A stretch of DNA of 64,000 bases from Nectonema munidae (lineage: Eukaryota; Nematomorpha; Nectonematoida; Nectonematidae). The DNA lies in assembly GCA_030549495.1 (NCBI GenBank), contig JAUIRK010000677.1, positions 62,001-126,000 on the forward strand. Reading direction: 5' to 3'. Below the pieces are notes generated by a model. It did no database searches. It had not been told where the DNA came from and worked only from the letters and a program-made list of their open reading frames with translations. A program made the translations under genes and the position numbers. Shown in pieces: positions 32,584-45,046 of this stretch; the stretch's first letter is position 1; each line of letters opens with the position of its first letter.

Positions 32584-34915
32584 TACACACATGTTCACAT
32601 ATATATGTCGAGCTGTAATAATGAACTATAATATGTTATTTGAAAATGGCCTGTGGTGCACCTTTTCAATCTTAGTTATGATGTGAGATAGCATTGGTGT
32701 GTGATTTCTTTGTCGCACATTGTCGGAATAAATATAACAAATACATGCCCGTTAAAAAATGCTTTAATTTGGTATATCGCATGATGCATTTTGTTGAGAA
32801 ATGCGAAAGTTATAAGCGTTTTAATATTTGACTAAGATTTAAGCTAGGAACACTACAAATAAACTAAGCGTACACTAGCCCGATAAAATAAACCACACAC
32901 GCGTGCTAAAGATGTGGTGAAGCGTATGCGAGATAAGATTGAAATCGAATTCACAAGCAGCTGAGTCTTCCATTAGGTCAATGAGCCAAGTCGATGAAAA
33001 TGATGAAGAAAGCTTTAGTTTAGAAAGTAGCGATGACAATGTGATTGAAGAAAACCCGATACGTAAAACTAGAAGTAAGTGTGAATTGACAAGGCAACTT
33101 GTTACAAAAATGAATTTGTCGATACGTAAAGCATCAATGGTATGCGGGCAATTGTCACACGAAGGTATTGAACTGCCCTCTCCGACACAGCAAGACATAC
33201 ACAAAGCTTTTTATAGAGAGGAGGAAGAGACTAGAGTCAAGTTAATTGAAAGTTTACATAAGCTTCATAGGAGTTTGCGTTTTGACGGGAAAATGATTGA
33301 AGGGAGAGAATATCAGGCAATCATTGCCAAGAACAATAATAAAGAGTTCAAAATAGGGGCAATTCAATTGAAGAACGGTAAAGCCGAGACTATTTCTCAG
33401 TGTATCGCTAAAGTTTTAGATGATTTCAATTTATGGAGCTCAATTAAAATGATTCTTTGTGAGACACAAGTGTTATCTACAGAACATGTTTTTATCCAAG
33501 AATCAAAGCAGGCCACAATTTATAGGCTGCCAACATCATATTCTGGACCGTATTTTACGTGTCTTCATGGATGAACTGCTGACTAGCTCGAATCGAAAGC
33601 CTGATGTTGAATATTTTTTTGTCGATGAGCTGGTCTAAAATTACGAAGAATTAAAATTAAAGTTCAAGAATGGAACTTACGCGATAAAGGAGGAAACGCA
33701 ATGGAGAGACGACATGAGGTTTTTGAACAACTTGATAAATTGTTACAAATATTTCAAGGAAAATAATGAAATGCCCTTTGTCAAAATTTCGAATATTTGT
33801 AAAGCAAGATGGAATATGAGGGGAATTTTAGTTTTTTTTGGCTTGTTTTCTTATGAGTGAGTTAATCGGTTATCGACCATAGTATTAATGCTTTTTAATA
33901 CAAATCTTCTGCTTTATACTAGATATCGTCTGATTATTCTGGACGTTAATAGGTTAATGAGTGAACTTGAGTCAGTTTGTTTTTTCATTGCTATACTTGA
34001 TCAAAATTTTGGTTTGACAGCCAGTTAATTAAAGACAACACCTATAGAAAAATGGAACTTGGTTTAGGGCCGTATGAGAAAGCATTGAAATGTTTCAAGA
34101 CGCGTTGGTCGATTGAACGATCCATTATTAACATTCCTAGGAGCAATCAATGCTGTGAGACAGCACTGAAAGTGATGCAGGATCTTTATAAAATCTGCAA
34201 AAATATGTCAAATTTACATATACGCTTCATTGGCTCCAACGAACCTTTTCATATGAATTTTTGATTTTTATTTTTTTTGTGTTTTTTCCAATTTTCATCA
34301 ATTTTGAATTTGAATAAAGTGATGAATTTATTGAAAATTTAATTTTTTATTTGTTTACTTATAAATGATAACCTTTTGAATGAGATTTATGCTGGTTCAT
34401 TTTTGAGTTTTAGACTGAAAAAATCATGTTTTCGTGACTCTTATAAAAAAGTTCTTCCAAAAATAGTACAGCATTTTTTATTCGAAAATAGTTGTATCCC
34501 TAACACACACACATGTCAACATATATATGTCCAACTACTATTATATGTTATTTGAAAATGGCCTGTAGTGCAACTTTCACATTTTAATTTAGATATGAGA
34601 TAGTATTGGTATGTGATTTCTTAATCGCAAATTGTCGGTATAAATATAACAAAACTTCGTTTAAAAACAGTAAAATGCTATTTCTCAACTACTTATAACA
34701 TAAGCAATGTATTCTGAAAGCCCATAAAAATGCTATAATTGGGTATATCGCGTGATACATTTGGTTGAGAAATAAGTTATAAGCGTTTTAATATTTGACT
34801 AAAATTTCAGCTAGAAACCTACAAATAAACTAAGGGTACACTAACCGGATAAAATAAACCACACGAGTGCTCAAGGATGCGGTGAAGAGTATGCGAGATA
34901 AGAAATCACTGCGCT
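32584..34915 (+). mobile_element. Transposon-like unit bounded by ~355-bp direct repeats
   Basis: A ~355-bp segment at 32584-32937 recurs in the same orientation at 34502-34904, diverged and with a small extra stretch. Shared blocks include TGTTATTTGAAAATGGCCTG, AATTGTCGG-type ATAAATATAACA, AGTTATAAGCGTTTTAATAT and ACCACAC...GTGAAG.GTATGCGAGA. Between them lies a broken transposase-like gene (32939-34264) that starts just inside the left repeat. The simplest reading is a tandem insertion: one full unit of about 1.9 kb followed by the 5' end of a second. Terminal direct repeats of a single element are the alternative. Confidence 0.65.
32939..34264 (+). pseudogene. Broken transposase-like gene, unnamed DDE-type family
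   Basis: The open part 32939-33574 has an acidic start, then KMNLSIRKASMVCGQLS, PTQQDIHKAF, LRFDGKMIEGREYQ, QLKNGKAETISQCIAKVLDD and WSSIKMILCET. Later frames continue with MDELLTSSNRKPDVEYFFVD, ETQWRDDMRFLNNLI, NICKARWNMRGIL and, at 34052-34264, WSIERSIINIPRSNQC and ALKVMQDL. I recall the same block order from multi-copy invertebrate proteins: FDGK, an Asp near IKM, and a late CAER-type Glu. That fits a DDE transposase, though the superfamily is not named here. In this copy the last block reads CCET instead of CAER. At least three breaks and an internal deletion after residue ~180. Confidence 0.65.
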
Positions 34916-35573
34916 CACAAACGCGTAATAACATGTGTTAATCTTTCTTCGCGTAGTTATGCGCTAGAATCAATAACAAGCATGATAGTAGTGGAATGTG
35001 ATTTATTAAATCAGAAAGGTGGCATCTAAACTAAATAAAAATTGTTTCGAAATAAAAGTGGACTACGATTAATCAATACAACTTTTAGATTCAATCGACA
35101 TTTTTTACTACCAAAAGTAATTTAAAATAGGAAAACATTATACTGACCCCTAAAAAGTAAAAAATATCTACTTATTTTCGACAAGTGTTTGACTTTAAAA
35201 TGGAAAAACTATATTCTACCTTTGTACTTATTTTGTGATTTTTTTTACCTAGAAATAACATTTTAGTGAACCAGTTTGCGGATAATAATAAAATTCAGAA
35301 TAAACATATTTTAAATATTTTTTGATTCATTGAAATTTTTATGCAGTAAACAATAATAAAAATAATATTTATCTTTAAAAATAAAAAGTCTGATAAAATT
35401 TTGGCAACTATTTTTAATCGTATACATCATGAACTGACTTAAAATTTTAGCTTAAAATCGGGTTTTTATATTGTTCGAGTAGTTAGTTATCATTTCTGTT
35501 TTGGAGAATAAGATTTTGTTTTGAATGAAATTTTGAAAAATACTAAATCTTTATAGCTTATGATATTTTTTAA
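34916..35573. other. Intron sequence, nothing recognised
   Basis: AT-rich without coding signal up to the TTAA at 35570-35573. Confidence 0.4.
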
Positions 35574-38498
35574 ACACATATTGGGTATAACTTTTAGGGC
35601 ATTTTATGTATTCATTGTGAAAAAGAAACAATTCACACAAAGTTATAGACAAATTTTTTTAATTATTTAGCATTTGTGTGTTTAAAGGAGATGATATTAA
35701 TTTTAAGGAGGCATACACTAAAGTAAGTTAGCATTTGTGTGTTTGAAGAGTTGATATTGATATAATAGGAGGAATAGAAGAAGCTTTAAAGTGTATTTGA
35801 AAAAATTAAAATGTAATGTCTCTCCTCCATGTTGTTTAAAACATGCTATTTTTAAAAAAAAATTTTTTTGGGGATATTCGTTGGTTGGATATCAAAGCAC
35901 TTTCAGCTGTAAAGCTATATGCACTCATTATGCTTGAGATGGTTGGTTAATCTAAGTTTTCTTTTTAAGAGTCGGGAGATTTGGGGATCGAAATGCTGTT
36001 TTTTACTTGATAATGCCAATACAAGATTAGATATTGATAATATAGTGTTGCATGTCAAAAAAGTAGAACAGAGGTTTGTACCCAAGGCGCTTTGGTTTCC
36101 AGGGATTCCCTTCAAATCTCGTCTCCTTTTTTTCTTTTTAATCATTATTTCAGCCTTACAATAAACCCTGTGAAAAAAGTAATGTTTTTGCCAAATTCAG
36201 AGACTATATAAATAACTGCCTCCAATTACATAATATTTCAGGTGCATAAGTAAAAAAGGATGGGGCGATTGCAGTTTCGCTTTCCTTTAGATCTGCCCAA
36301 GCCATCAATGAGATTTAACTTGAACCCACGAACTCACTTTTGAGGAGAGAGGAGGCAAACAGATTTTTCGTCGCCAATATTTATCACTTTGTACTTTGTG
36401 CTACAAATATTTAATATAAAGCATGAATTGTTTATTAATATATTTTGAAAGTTCTAAAAATGTACACCTCTGAAAATTGTGCGTTTTGTAAAAAAATTCA
36501 TTGAAATATTCTAGCAAATATATTCTAAAAATGTTTTTTGTCCTCCAACTCAATAATAATTTAAAGGTTGCGAGTCCTTGATCAAACGCCTTATAAAATT
36601 TTGTTCACAACTGCAAAAATTTTAAAAAGCTGCATTACATATGTCTTTTGGAATACAGCACTTTTTAGCCCTGCGATAAAAACGGTTTTATAAATTCTAT
36701 TAAATATTACTAATTGCGTATTTTTAGTTAGAAAAATGTCCAGATCTAATGCCGAAAATGATTCAACAAGTTATATTCCTGAAATATTTATTGAACCCCT
36801 AAGCGCTACTGTTTTGACGTATGAAGACTCAGCTGATGAGGATAGTGGATGATACATAGATAAATGTTGTAGACAATTGCTTGCAGAAGCAAATACAAAG
36901 GCTATAATGAAGCAAGTCTCGATACAAATGAAGATGATTGGATGAATGGGAAAAGTCTTTTCAATCCAAGTTTTCCCATTTTTCCTATGAGTGATTTTTC
37001 TCAATTCAGAAATATGAATTCTCGTGTTATTACCAATAGCTTTTTTGATGAAGAAATTTTGAGTTTTATTTGTGAGGAAACAATAATATACTCAAATTTT
37101 AAAAATAAATTTTTTTTATTGAAAATGAAAAGCTAAAAGTGTTTCTCGGAATTCTCTTAATTTCTTGATATACCACTTTACCTTCAATGAAAAAATGAAA
37201 TGATATATAACGGTATGAGAAAGAAAGTGATTCCAGAAATTGATGAAATTTGTTCAAACGCAATGCATAGCACATTTCGAATCAATGATCGAATACTTTG
37301 GCAAACATCCTTGCAAAAAGTGCGTAAGAATTTGGAACGAATCAGATTTGTTTATAAAGTTTGGTGTACCTGCACATATGATTGTTATTTTATTCACTTC
37401 GTTTTTTATCAAGGTAAATCTGTTTTCAAAAAAAAGAAGAAAAATTGAACGGAAAAGTTGCCACACCGATTTTGAACGCTATTGAAAACTTTGATGAAGA
37501 TTAAAAGGATTTGCCTTACTCCTTTTTTGCCATTCTTTATTTTTATGAGAAAAGTTCATGAAAAAACTTCTACCTTCAGGTTGGTTTTAGGGGAACGCTA
37601 AACGAAAGACGTTTCTACATTTTCAGTTCTTTTTCAAAAAGAAATTTCTAAAAAAGCAAGAGGGGCGTTTTCTTCATGTACACATCAAAATTTTAATATA
37701 ATAGTTGTCAGATGGATGGACAACAACGTCGTACCATTGTGTAGTTCTGTTTATGGTGTTTTAATTTTTCAATATAATTCTAACATGGGAGTAGTGGATC
37801 GTTTGAAGCAGAATATAAATAATTATAGAGTGGGTAAAAATAGTATTTTTCTGTTTTTACTTGGATGCTTCATGCAGCAATTTGTAATGCTTGATATTTA
37901 CACAAAAAACTATTATAAAAGGTAAAACCAAAAATATCTTTTTATCTAAATTTTTAGCATTTTTCATTTAGAGTAAATTACTTAAGGTTTCGAGTTATTT
38001 TTAATTCTACAGTTCTTAAAGAATTTTTTATAGTTTTTTGGAAAGTTAATTTCCATTAAATTGTTTAACTAAATGTTTTTCATATGAAACAAACGTATCT
38101 AATGAATACAACTATATAGGGGTACTTCTATTTTTTAATTAAAAAAGTAGCTCTTTTATATTGGTAACATTTTTTTAGTAATTTTATCTTCAACTAAAAA
38201 AGCGCCAAACAATCAAAAAGTATGAATTCTCTGCTGGAAACTAATTGAACTGTATGTGTATAAACTACTTTAAACTAAATTCTTTTTCTCACTCGCATGA
38301 ATTCTATCTAAAGAATACAACTTTTTGAAAATACTTTTATCTTAAAATATTTCTTCCACTTTTCCATGCTTCCTTAAAATTAATATCAAGTCTTCAAAAC
38401 ACACAAATGCTAAATAATTAAAAAATTTTGTCCATAACTTTGTGTGAATTATTTGTTTTTCAGAATGGAGCATACATAAAAATGCACCCATTGTGTGG
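35574..38498 (+). mobile_element. Fossil piggyBac element (PGBD3-like) with ~130-bp inverted ends
   Basis: TTAA (35570-35573) precedes ACACATATTGGG; the right end inverts to CCACACAATGGG, followed by TTAT. The inverted ends share CACACAAAGTTAT.GACAAA, AATTATTTAGCATTTGTGTG and GATATTAATTTTAAGGA. The left end also carries a direct duplication of the TTAGCATTTGTGTGTTT block (35667 and 35728). Inside, from 36736: acidic start MSRSNAENDST; IRFVYKVWCTC with CYFIHFVFYQG after the first-Asp block; and NMGVVDRLKQNINNYR near 37784 with the third catalytic Asp. Frames are broken at many points. It lies in the last intron of the mei-P26-like gene. Confidence 0.75.
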
Positions 38499-38865
38499 TT
38501 ATGTAAAAATATTTATATAGTTTTTTGAAAATGGGTCAATGGGCATTACCGTCAAACAAATCATTTCTATATCATTTATTTGGCAGTAATAAAAAAGGTA
38601 GATAATGTATAATATTAAAATTAAAAAACAGGCATCTTTTAAAATAATTTCTTTATATTTATTTTTAAATAATTTGAAAATCCCGCTTTGCCTTAAATGT
38701 TATAAGGGATTTTTGCTTACAAAGCACATAAGTTTGTGTTGCCAAGATAATCTTTGTGATATGGCCTTACTCACCCCTTTAATTCGTTTATTTAATCATT
38801 TGTAAAATATGCATCCTAATTTCAGTACATATGCTAAATTGTTGATCTAACTTTTAATTTAATAG

Positions 38866-39021
38866 GTCTTCAAGATAGATGGCACATTTGTTCATGAGTT
38901 TGAGTGTCCACATGTCAAAGTGTCGCGGTGTTGCGGATTAAAAATTACAAATGATGGAAATATTGTTACTCTTGCAAAGAATAACCACTATGTTCTCATC
39001 CTTGATGCATTTTCTTCTTAA
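38866..39021 (+). CDS. mei-P26: mei-P26-like last exon: NHL repeats 5-6 and stop
   Basis: The acceptor TTTAATTTAATAG ends at 38865. Phase 0. Encodes [30 protein letters not shown] and [17 protein letters not shown] before TAA at 39019-39021. The final strand closes the propeller. SRCCGLKIT is characteristic of the Mei-P26 type. Confidence 0.95.
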   Translation, partial: VFKIDGTFVHEFECPHVKVSRCCGLKITNDGNIVTLAKNNHYVLILDAFSS

Positions 39022-41105
39022 ATCCACAATTCTCTTTTTTTGCATTTATTTTCATGTCTCCTTTGTTGCCCCACTCTGTGAGTACATTTTTCTAGTCTCA
39101 AAAATGTTTGCATGACATCTGTTTGATTTGTTGTCTTTCCAACTGATTCATGCGTATGATCATACCTATTTCTACATGTTAAACAATTTTCGAGTATATT
39201 TCTTTTTTCCTTTTGCTAGTGATTTTATTCTTTTTTATTCACTTTATAACACGTTTTCTTAAACATCTATTTTTACACACAGTATTTCATCTGTGATAAC
39301 GAATTCAAATGATTTTCCTTATCTCGAGTAATCCTTCAAGTTCTATATGGCTTAAAGACAAAGAAAAGGTTTCTAAAATTTCGATCAGCTTCTTAGTTTG
39401 TCGAGGGAAATGATGACAAAACAAACTAACAAATGCTTGTATCTCATGTTCGTTTTCAATATTCAGTGATATTGCTTTGCTGTTGAGTTCTTACTCAGGA
39501 ACATATTTTTAATGCTAATTTTTCATGTTTTGTCGCCCTTCTCATTCACACACACACACATTTATATGCTACTCCTTGTTCCTATTCAGTTGTTCATTAT
39601 ATTTGTTATTTTTGTTTACACTTTCTTGCATTTAAACGGTGCTTACACATACGCATTTTGTGGGTGTGGGTATATGATCTGTTAGAAGTGGTATAAAAGT
39701 CTGCATTTGATATTTGAGATGTACCTACCTTATAACGCTTATCACGGTTTGCGTATTTTTTTGCAAGTTACACTTTTCTATTCTGTGCTGTTTTCCCTTT
39801 TTGCAATGATTTTAATCTTTTTTTCGTTTTTACCATCAAATGCAAAACTGTAATATTTATTTTTAAATGGCCTGTGTATCTAAAACTTTAAATATACAAG
39901 CTGGTATCTTTTGTGCTAACTTCAGAAGATAGCCCAACGCTCTTTGCCTCCCAAAAGATATACTAGTTCTTTCTATCTTAATTCGAATTTTCAAATTTTG
40001 TCCCTGATGCATTCAATGTATTTACAAGAAGAATTTAGGCAGATGTTTATTTCTACGTTAAATTTGTGCATTCACTTTTCCTTTTTTGTTGATTTTTAAA
40101 GAGTATATTTTTGTTTTACCCTCTTGCTTATGATAACTAAATTAAATATACGTTTACATCTTATAAAAATTGAAAAATTAATATTATAATTTGTATTTCA
40201 CACACACACACATTCATTTTTATTTGTTTTTATAATTACACAAAATTCTTTCCCCATTTTAATTTTCAGCTTATATTTATATATGTCTCTCTTTCTCTGA
40301 ACCACATTCATAATGATATTTACAATTAAATTTTGTTTAAAAGCAAACTAAATTGCAATATTTAAAGATATGAATTCTTGATTAAACTTACAGATAATAG
40401 AGATATAACACCTTTATACTATATATATTATAAATACATATAAATGTGTGCAAACTTTTTTATCTTTGATAAAACAAAAATTAATACAATGCGCATTTTT
40501 TCAAATCTGGATTGATTTTTTCTATTTCCAACTCTCTCACCTGTTTCTCTTTTATGCGCTAGGCATCATCTTCATCATAATATCAAAGAGGTCTGCGACA
40601 CCTTTAAAAGCACGCGGTTTTGTTTTTGATTTTAATCTCTTGATTCAACCGTATATTTGATGCGTCGTATGTATTGATTTCAAAAATCCCAAATATTTTT
40701 TCCTTTTTCAGCTATTTTTATTATCCTTTTACAACTTCCATAGCCATCTACTTCATGTGTATTTTCTTTTATTGTTTCCTTCTGTTTTTATAGAGGTCAT
40801 ATTTTGTTGTATGCTTTTTGCTATACAGATCTATATATATTTGATATTTTTTAAATTAAATGTTATAATGCTTATTTTTACTAATAAATTTTTCAATTTT
40901 ATCCTCTTTTTATCATGGCTTCAATTCATTTTTAACAAGTGAAAGACGGATGCTTTTACTGCTCACAGTACCTTTCTTCCAAATTTAATCAGTATTAATC
41001 TAAAAGTTAATCATATACAACTTAATTGGGATGAGTGACTACAATTTGTAGTCAACTGATTTTTTACTGTTTTATGTTAATATATGTTTTTGTTTTTCAG
41101 ACAAT
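39022..41105. other. 3' UTR and intergenic sequence, no other gene
   Basis: T-rich DNA with short CA repeats (about 39548 and 40200). I could not place a polyadenylation site. The plus-strand frames at 40448-40942 are Phe/Ile-rich low-complexity and rejected. Confidence 0.5.
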
Positions 41106-41111
41106 TAAATA

Positions 41112-43270
41112 CAAGTGCTTTTAAAAAATATTTATTGAAATCTTTGTCACAATACTTGCAAGTTATAGCTTTTTTATCACAGGAATGTTCTTTGCAATAA
41201 GCTTTAGGGCAAATGGAACATCTTTTTCTTGAAATTTTTTTACAAATAAAACGTCTTCTTGGCGTTTCTTTTTTATTTACTTTTTCAGAAGTTTGAGCTT
41301 GCGTGCTTGATTTGAAAAATTAATCACATGTTTTAATTCGGTGGAAAGATAAACATTTTCCAATCTTTTTTTCATATATGCCAATGAAAGTTTTTCTCCT
41401 AAATTTTTGAGAAAGTGTTTTTTTGATTGATACTAACCATTTTTCTTTGCAATTAGGTATGCGTTGAGACATGCCACGTCAAGCATGTTGAAGAACATCA
41501 GGTCAACACCACCTTTTGTCTTATAAAAATTAATTAAATCGGGTATTCTCTTTTCATTGACAAAATCAGAAGCAAAAAAAATACTTGATAAAAGACACAG
41601 TCTTATTTTTTTGGCTGTATAAGATAAAATTATGATTTTGTTTTTGTTATCATATTTGAAAATTGTAGAGACCGCGCCCTATCAAGAGATCGTGGCGCCC
41701 CAGGGCAAAGATCCTGAATGGAGCCCCTCACCCCTTGCTCTTTCTTTTCTCACTCATCCCCACCCCATTCTGGCTTAAAAAGTGATTTAGAAAAAAAATG
41801 CTCGCAATTTTTATTAAGCCATATAATTCAGATATATACTATAAAATAAACATTATATATAAACATATATATAAACATTATATATATAAAATAAACATAC
41901 ATATAAACAAGATATATACTGACTTATATAAGACAGTCTCCATTAGATGTTCATTTTTCGTGTTTTAGCAGCAGCAAAATTATCGATGACTTCCTCAAAA
42001 TCAACACAATCGAGAACTTCTTTCTCAATGCTCATAAGAGCATGACTTTGGAAGCGTGCTTGCCCCATAGTACATAGAGTACTTTTAGAAAATTATTGCA
42101 GGTGGGGGAAGGGCGAAGATTAAATTTGCCCCCCGCCTCCGGATATGCGTCCTTGCTGCTAGGGCAACATAGAACTTGAGAGTTTATCCCAGCTACATTA
42201 CTCATCTTGAAGTTTCCTCAGTTGTCTTAGTGGAAACATTGGGAAGGGAATTTTTTACATCCCCAATCCCCACCCCTAAGGTTGTTGACTGGGCAATGAA
42301 ATGGCGCCCGGGGCAATTGCCCCCAACTGCTCTCCTCCTTGATACGGCCCTGTGTAGGGCTAACTTCTCTACTTTTTGAGTTTTTGAAAGATAAAGGAAG
42401 TTCTTTCTTGTTTTGACGAATAGTTCCGACTAAAGTAAGATTTTTTCGAGAAGTTTGACGGCCAAACTATGGCTTGTAAAAAAATTGTCAAGCGTAGTAT
42501 TTCTGCCATTTTTTCAAAAGGTTTCACTAACTCCAGGCAACTTTTTTCTGCTAAATTAATTGTTCTTGCGTTGTTTTCCTTTCCCAAGTAAATTATTCCA
42601 TTGAGAGCATAACTTGAGTTTGCTTCACAAATCAAGTTGAAAACTTTTTAGGTTTAGAGGTCATATATGTTTTGCCAGGTATTCTTCCTCGATAGCCGAC
42701 TAATTGTTCATCTATAGTTAAATATTCATCTGCAATATAGTGACGCCTTTGAGCCAGTAAAAATAATTCCCATATTTCTCTAATTGCTGCAAGCTTGTCA
42801 GTTTCTTGTGAGAACGTTATCAAATCTCAAACATCTGAGAAGAAGATTCATACGGGAGAAAGCCATGCAAGATCTATAAAAAGGCTTACTCTCTTTTTCT
42901 TTGTAAAAGTCATTCAAATCACAAAAATTGTTACGATCAGCACCTGGCCGAATGAGAAAACCAAATGAAGCTTCTAATTCTTCACATGTGAACTTTGAAA
43001 ACGATTTAGAAGCAACTTTGACGGATTTAAAGTCCTTATCAAAAGAAGTTTTCGATTTGTGCATTTTAGGATATGTCTTGTAATTTCTTCAGGGAAGTTC
43101 AAGCCAAACAGCTCTTTTTCATCCATACTTTTTGACAGCGTTCTTCCTTTTTCTGTAACAATGTTTCGTCTCAATTGCACCAAATTTTCTCCCAATTTAC
43201 TTTCCCACTTTACTCCATTTACTTATTTTTAACCGGCTGCATGCTTCGATAAAAGACTTTCTTTTGGTCA
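41112..43270 (-). mobile_element. Fossil piggyBac transposase, minus strand, interrupted by a hAT insertion
   Basis: Read from 43270 downward: KSFIEACSRLKISKW, then SKFTCEELEASFGFLIRPG, SRMNLLLRCLRFDN, EYLTIDEQLVGYRGR (first catalytic Asp), CEANSSYALNGIIYLGK and TTLDNFFTSHSLAVKLLEK (second Asp, near 42470). Beyond the insertion at 41672-42352: FYKTKGGVDLM (third Asp) joined by a deletion to FFNMLDVACLNAYLI (41520-41450), and a Cys-rich end RRRFICKKISRKRCSIC...CKYCDKDF (41250-41120), the usual zinc-binding tail. About five frame changes. Element ends not identified. Confidence 0.8.
41672..42352 (-). mobile_element. hAT internal-deletion derivative inserted in a piggyBac
   Basis: Ends CCGCGCCCTATCAAGAG and, inverted, CAGGGCCGTATCAAGGAG are paired. 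The flanking octamers TGTAGAGA and TGTAGGGC agree at 6 of 8 bases, as for a hAT target duplication. At 42060-41944 the minus strand still encodes MGQARFQSHALMSIEKEVL and DFEEVIDNFAAAKTRK, the last ~40 residues of a ZMYM1-like hAT transposase, ending in a stop. So this is a deletion product of an autonomous hAT. A related fragment is at 12318-12400. Confidence 0.75.
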
Positions 43271-44328
43271 TACTGTAAAATATATGAAAAGCCGAAAAGA
43301 AAAATAAGAAATGAAAACAGATAAGACATAAAGTGTGACAGGCGAAAAAAAATGTATATTTATTCTCTTTCATTATATCAAGCTTCAAATAACAGCTGTT
43401 GTATGTATTACAAAAGCAACATAGCAAATCTCAAAGAAAGTTTTTGACTATAAAATGTAATCAGTTTCAATAGAGATTAAAAAAACCTAAAATACATCTT
43501 TTTTTGAATTTGTGATGAAGAACGTAAAATAGAAGTATGACGCCAGGAATTATAAATAGTAACATTCACGGCTTGGGAGTCGAAGCCAGAGTCAGTAGTA
43601 CGTAGAATCCGAGATTTTAAAGAGATTGGAGTCAATATCTAATCAAATTCAGGAGGCGAAGTCCGAGTTGGTTTTTTTAAATTATTTTAGAAGAAACCTC
43701 GTCTATATTTCGGTATTACTTATGTGATAACTCACTTTTTAGTAATAAATATTACTAAAATAAATCAGCAAAGAAGCATATGATTTACGATAAAAATTCT
43801 CTATCTATATCCCAGCAAAACTTATAAGATAATTCATCTCTATTATCTAAACTTTGTATACTTTGCGGAATACCTTTTCTTCTTGTGTCTATTGTACCGA
43901 CTATAATTAATCCTCCAATCAGCTTGCTCTATAACAAACGTTCAATGGTTAAATTTCGACGTCTCAAAGTAAATATGAAGTGATGATGCAACTTATAAGT
44001 GTATAAGTTCTATATACTTTTTCTCAATATATGCATCGTTACCTTGGCAAAACTTGGATGGCATTTTTGGAAGAAGAGGGAGCTTACTTTATATATACAA
44101 ATGTAAGAAAATTTGAGAAGTTATAACTTCATTCCTCCGAAATAGAAACTTACCAAATTTTGCATATCTGTATGCACATATAAATGGAATATTCAAAGTT
44201 TGAAAAAATTATATATAATATTTAAAAAACATGATGTAATCATTCAAACTCCATTTGAAATATAATTCACAACGTAATTTTCATTCTATAGTCTAAAAAT
44301 GAAAAAAAAATTTTTTGAACATAAATAC
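43271..44328. other. Intergenic sequence, no gene
   Basis: A GA-rich low-complexity patch at about 43560-43670 (GGGAGTCGAAGCCAGAGTC). Otherwise AT-rich with nothing recognised. Confidence 0.45.
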
Positions 44329-44500
44329 AGTAGACTCCCTCCTAGCGACCAGACCACTATTATGACCAATTCCTTGTAGTCCCATTTTTTATGTATATTC
44401 CTACATAATAAAGACTCTCTCCAAAACGACCAGTTCTCTATTCAGAATTACAACCATTAAATCATGTCCCAACTCTAGTTTTACTCTCTCTACTGCGACC
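44329..44500 (+). mobile_element. Solo Tigger/pogo-like terminus
   Basis: TA followed by CAGTAGACTCCCTCCTAGCG, with GACCA repeated at intervals, is the usual look of a Tigger/pogo terminus. No partner end nearby. It abuts the piggyBac inverted end at 44558. Confidence 0.5.
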
Positions 44501-45046
44501 ATTTGTTGTTTTTTCATCAACGAATGACGTTTTTTGCAAGTGTTGTCAACTTTGATTCCTTCGCATGACGTTCTTAATTGAATATAGCACGGCACTCTGG
44601 AGTTTTACTCCAGTTGCTTCACAATTTCCATTAGTGTCGTCTATTGAAACAAAAACGTTGAGAATACTCATGCAATGATGCTCTCCCGACAATCACAAAA
44701 TCATTTCTATTTTGATTTCTTCCACTATAAACAAACTTGAGTATTTGTTTATTATTTTTTCAACAAAGCATGTTGTTTTCATAATTCGTAATGTATCATT
44801 CTACCCATATCATCATCGTTGTGTGTTGTTCTGCCAACTAGTGATTCCTCCGACCTAAATATTTTTACATGACGTTGCAAATCATTGCATTTTCTTGCCA
44901 GTTTTTCTAATAATCATACCACGTTACTGATGAATCACTTTTGCGTCTGTCATCCATGAAGTGTTATTTCGTGAACACATACCATTTTTGTTTCATAAGC
45001 TCTTTGCTTCTTATTCCTACATTTCCTTTTCTGATTTTTCTCGCCT

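Larger units (their letters stand above)
3035..39021 (+). other. mei-P26: Gene locus: TRIM-NHL protein, mei-P26-like, 14 visible exons
   Basis: Exons at 4799-5133, 5566-6049, 7145-7448, 8083-8223, 12881-12999, 15605-15839, 18250-18366, 18420-18567, 19518-19648, 20555-20773, 29556-29707, 30444-30593 and 38866-39021 join with matching phase at every GT-AG junction. They total 2691 nt (896 codons plus TAA). The product has a coiled coil, a long Ser/Asn-rich disordered linker and six C-terminal NHL repeats forming a beta-propeller. TRIM-NHL proteins such as Mei-P26 and Brat bind mRNA through this propeller and repress translation in the cytoplasm, mainly in germline and neural stem-cell lineages. 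Motifs [24 protein letters not shown] and SRCCGLKIT, and the ending TLAKNNH, recall Mei-P26 more than Brat; this is from memory of the family, not an alignment. RING and B-box exons are not seen and probably lie upstream of the window. Introns of 8.8 and 8.3 kb are filled with transposons. Confidence 0.85.

Noticed and set aside
32584-34915. A retrovirus-like element, suggested by direct repeats at both ends
   Set aside because: No gag, protease, reverse transcriptase, integrase, primer-binding site or polypurine tract is visible, and the coding part looks like a DDE-type DNA transposase.
35915-36164. Overlapping plus- and minus-strand frames inside the fossil piggyBac
   Set aside because: Neither shows a piggyBac block or other family motif; they lie in its AT-rich 5' region.
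40448-40942. Two hydrophobic plus-strand frames downstream of the mei-P26-like gene
   Set aside because: Phe/Ile/Leu-rich translation of T-rich DNA; no signal peptide plus domain layout and no start context.
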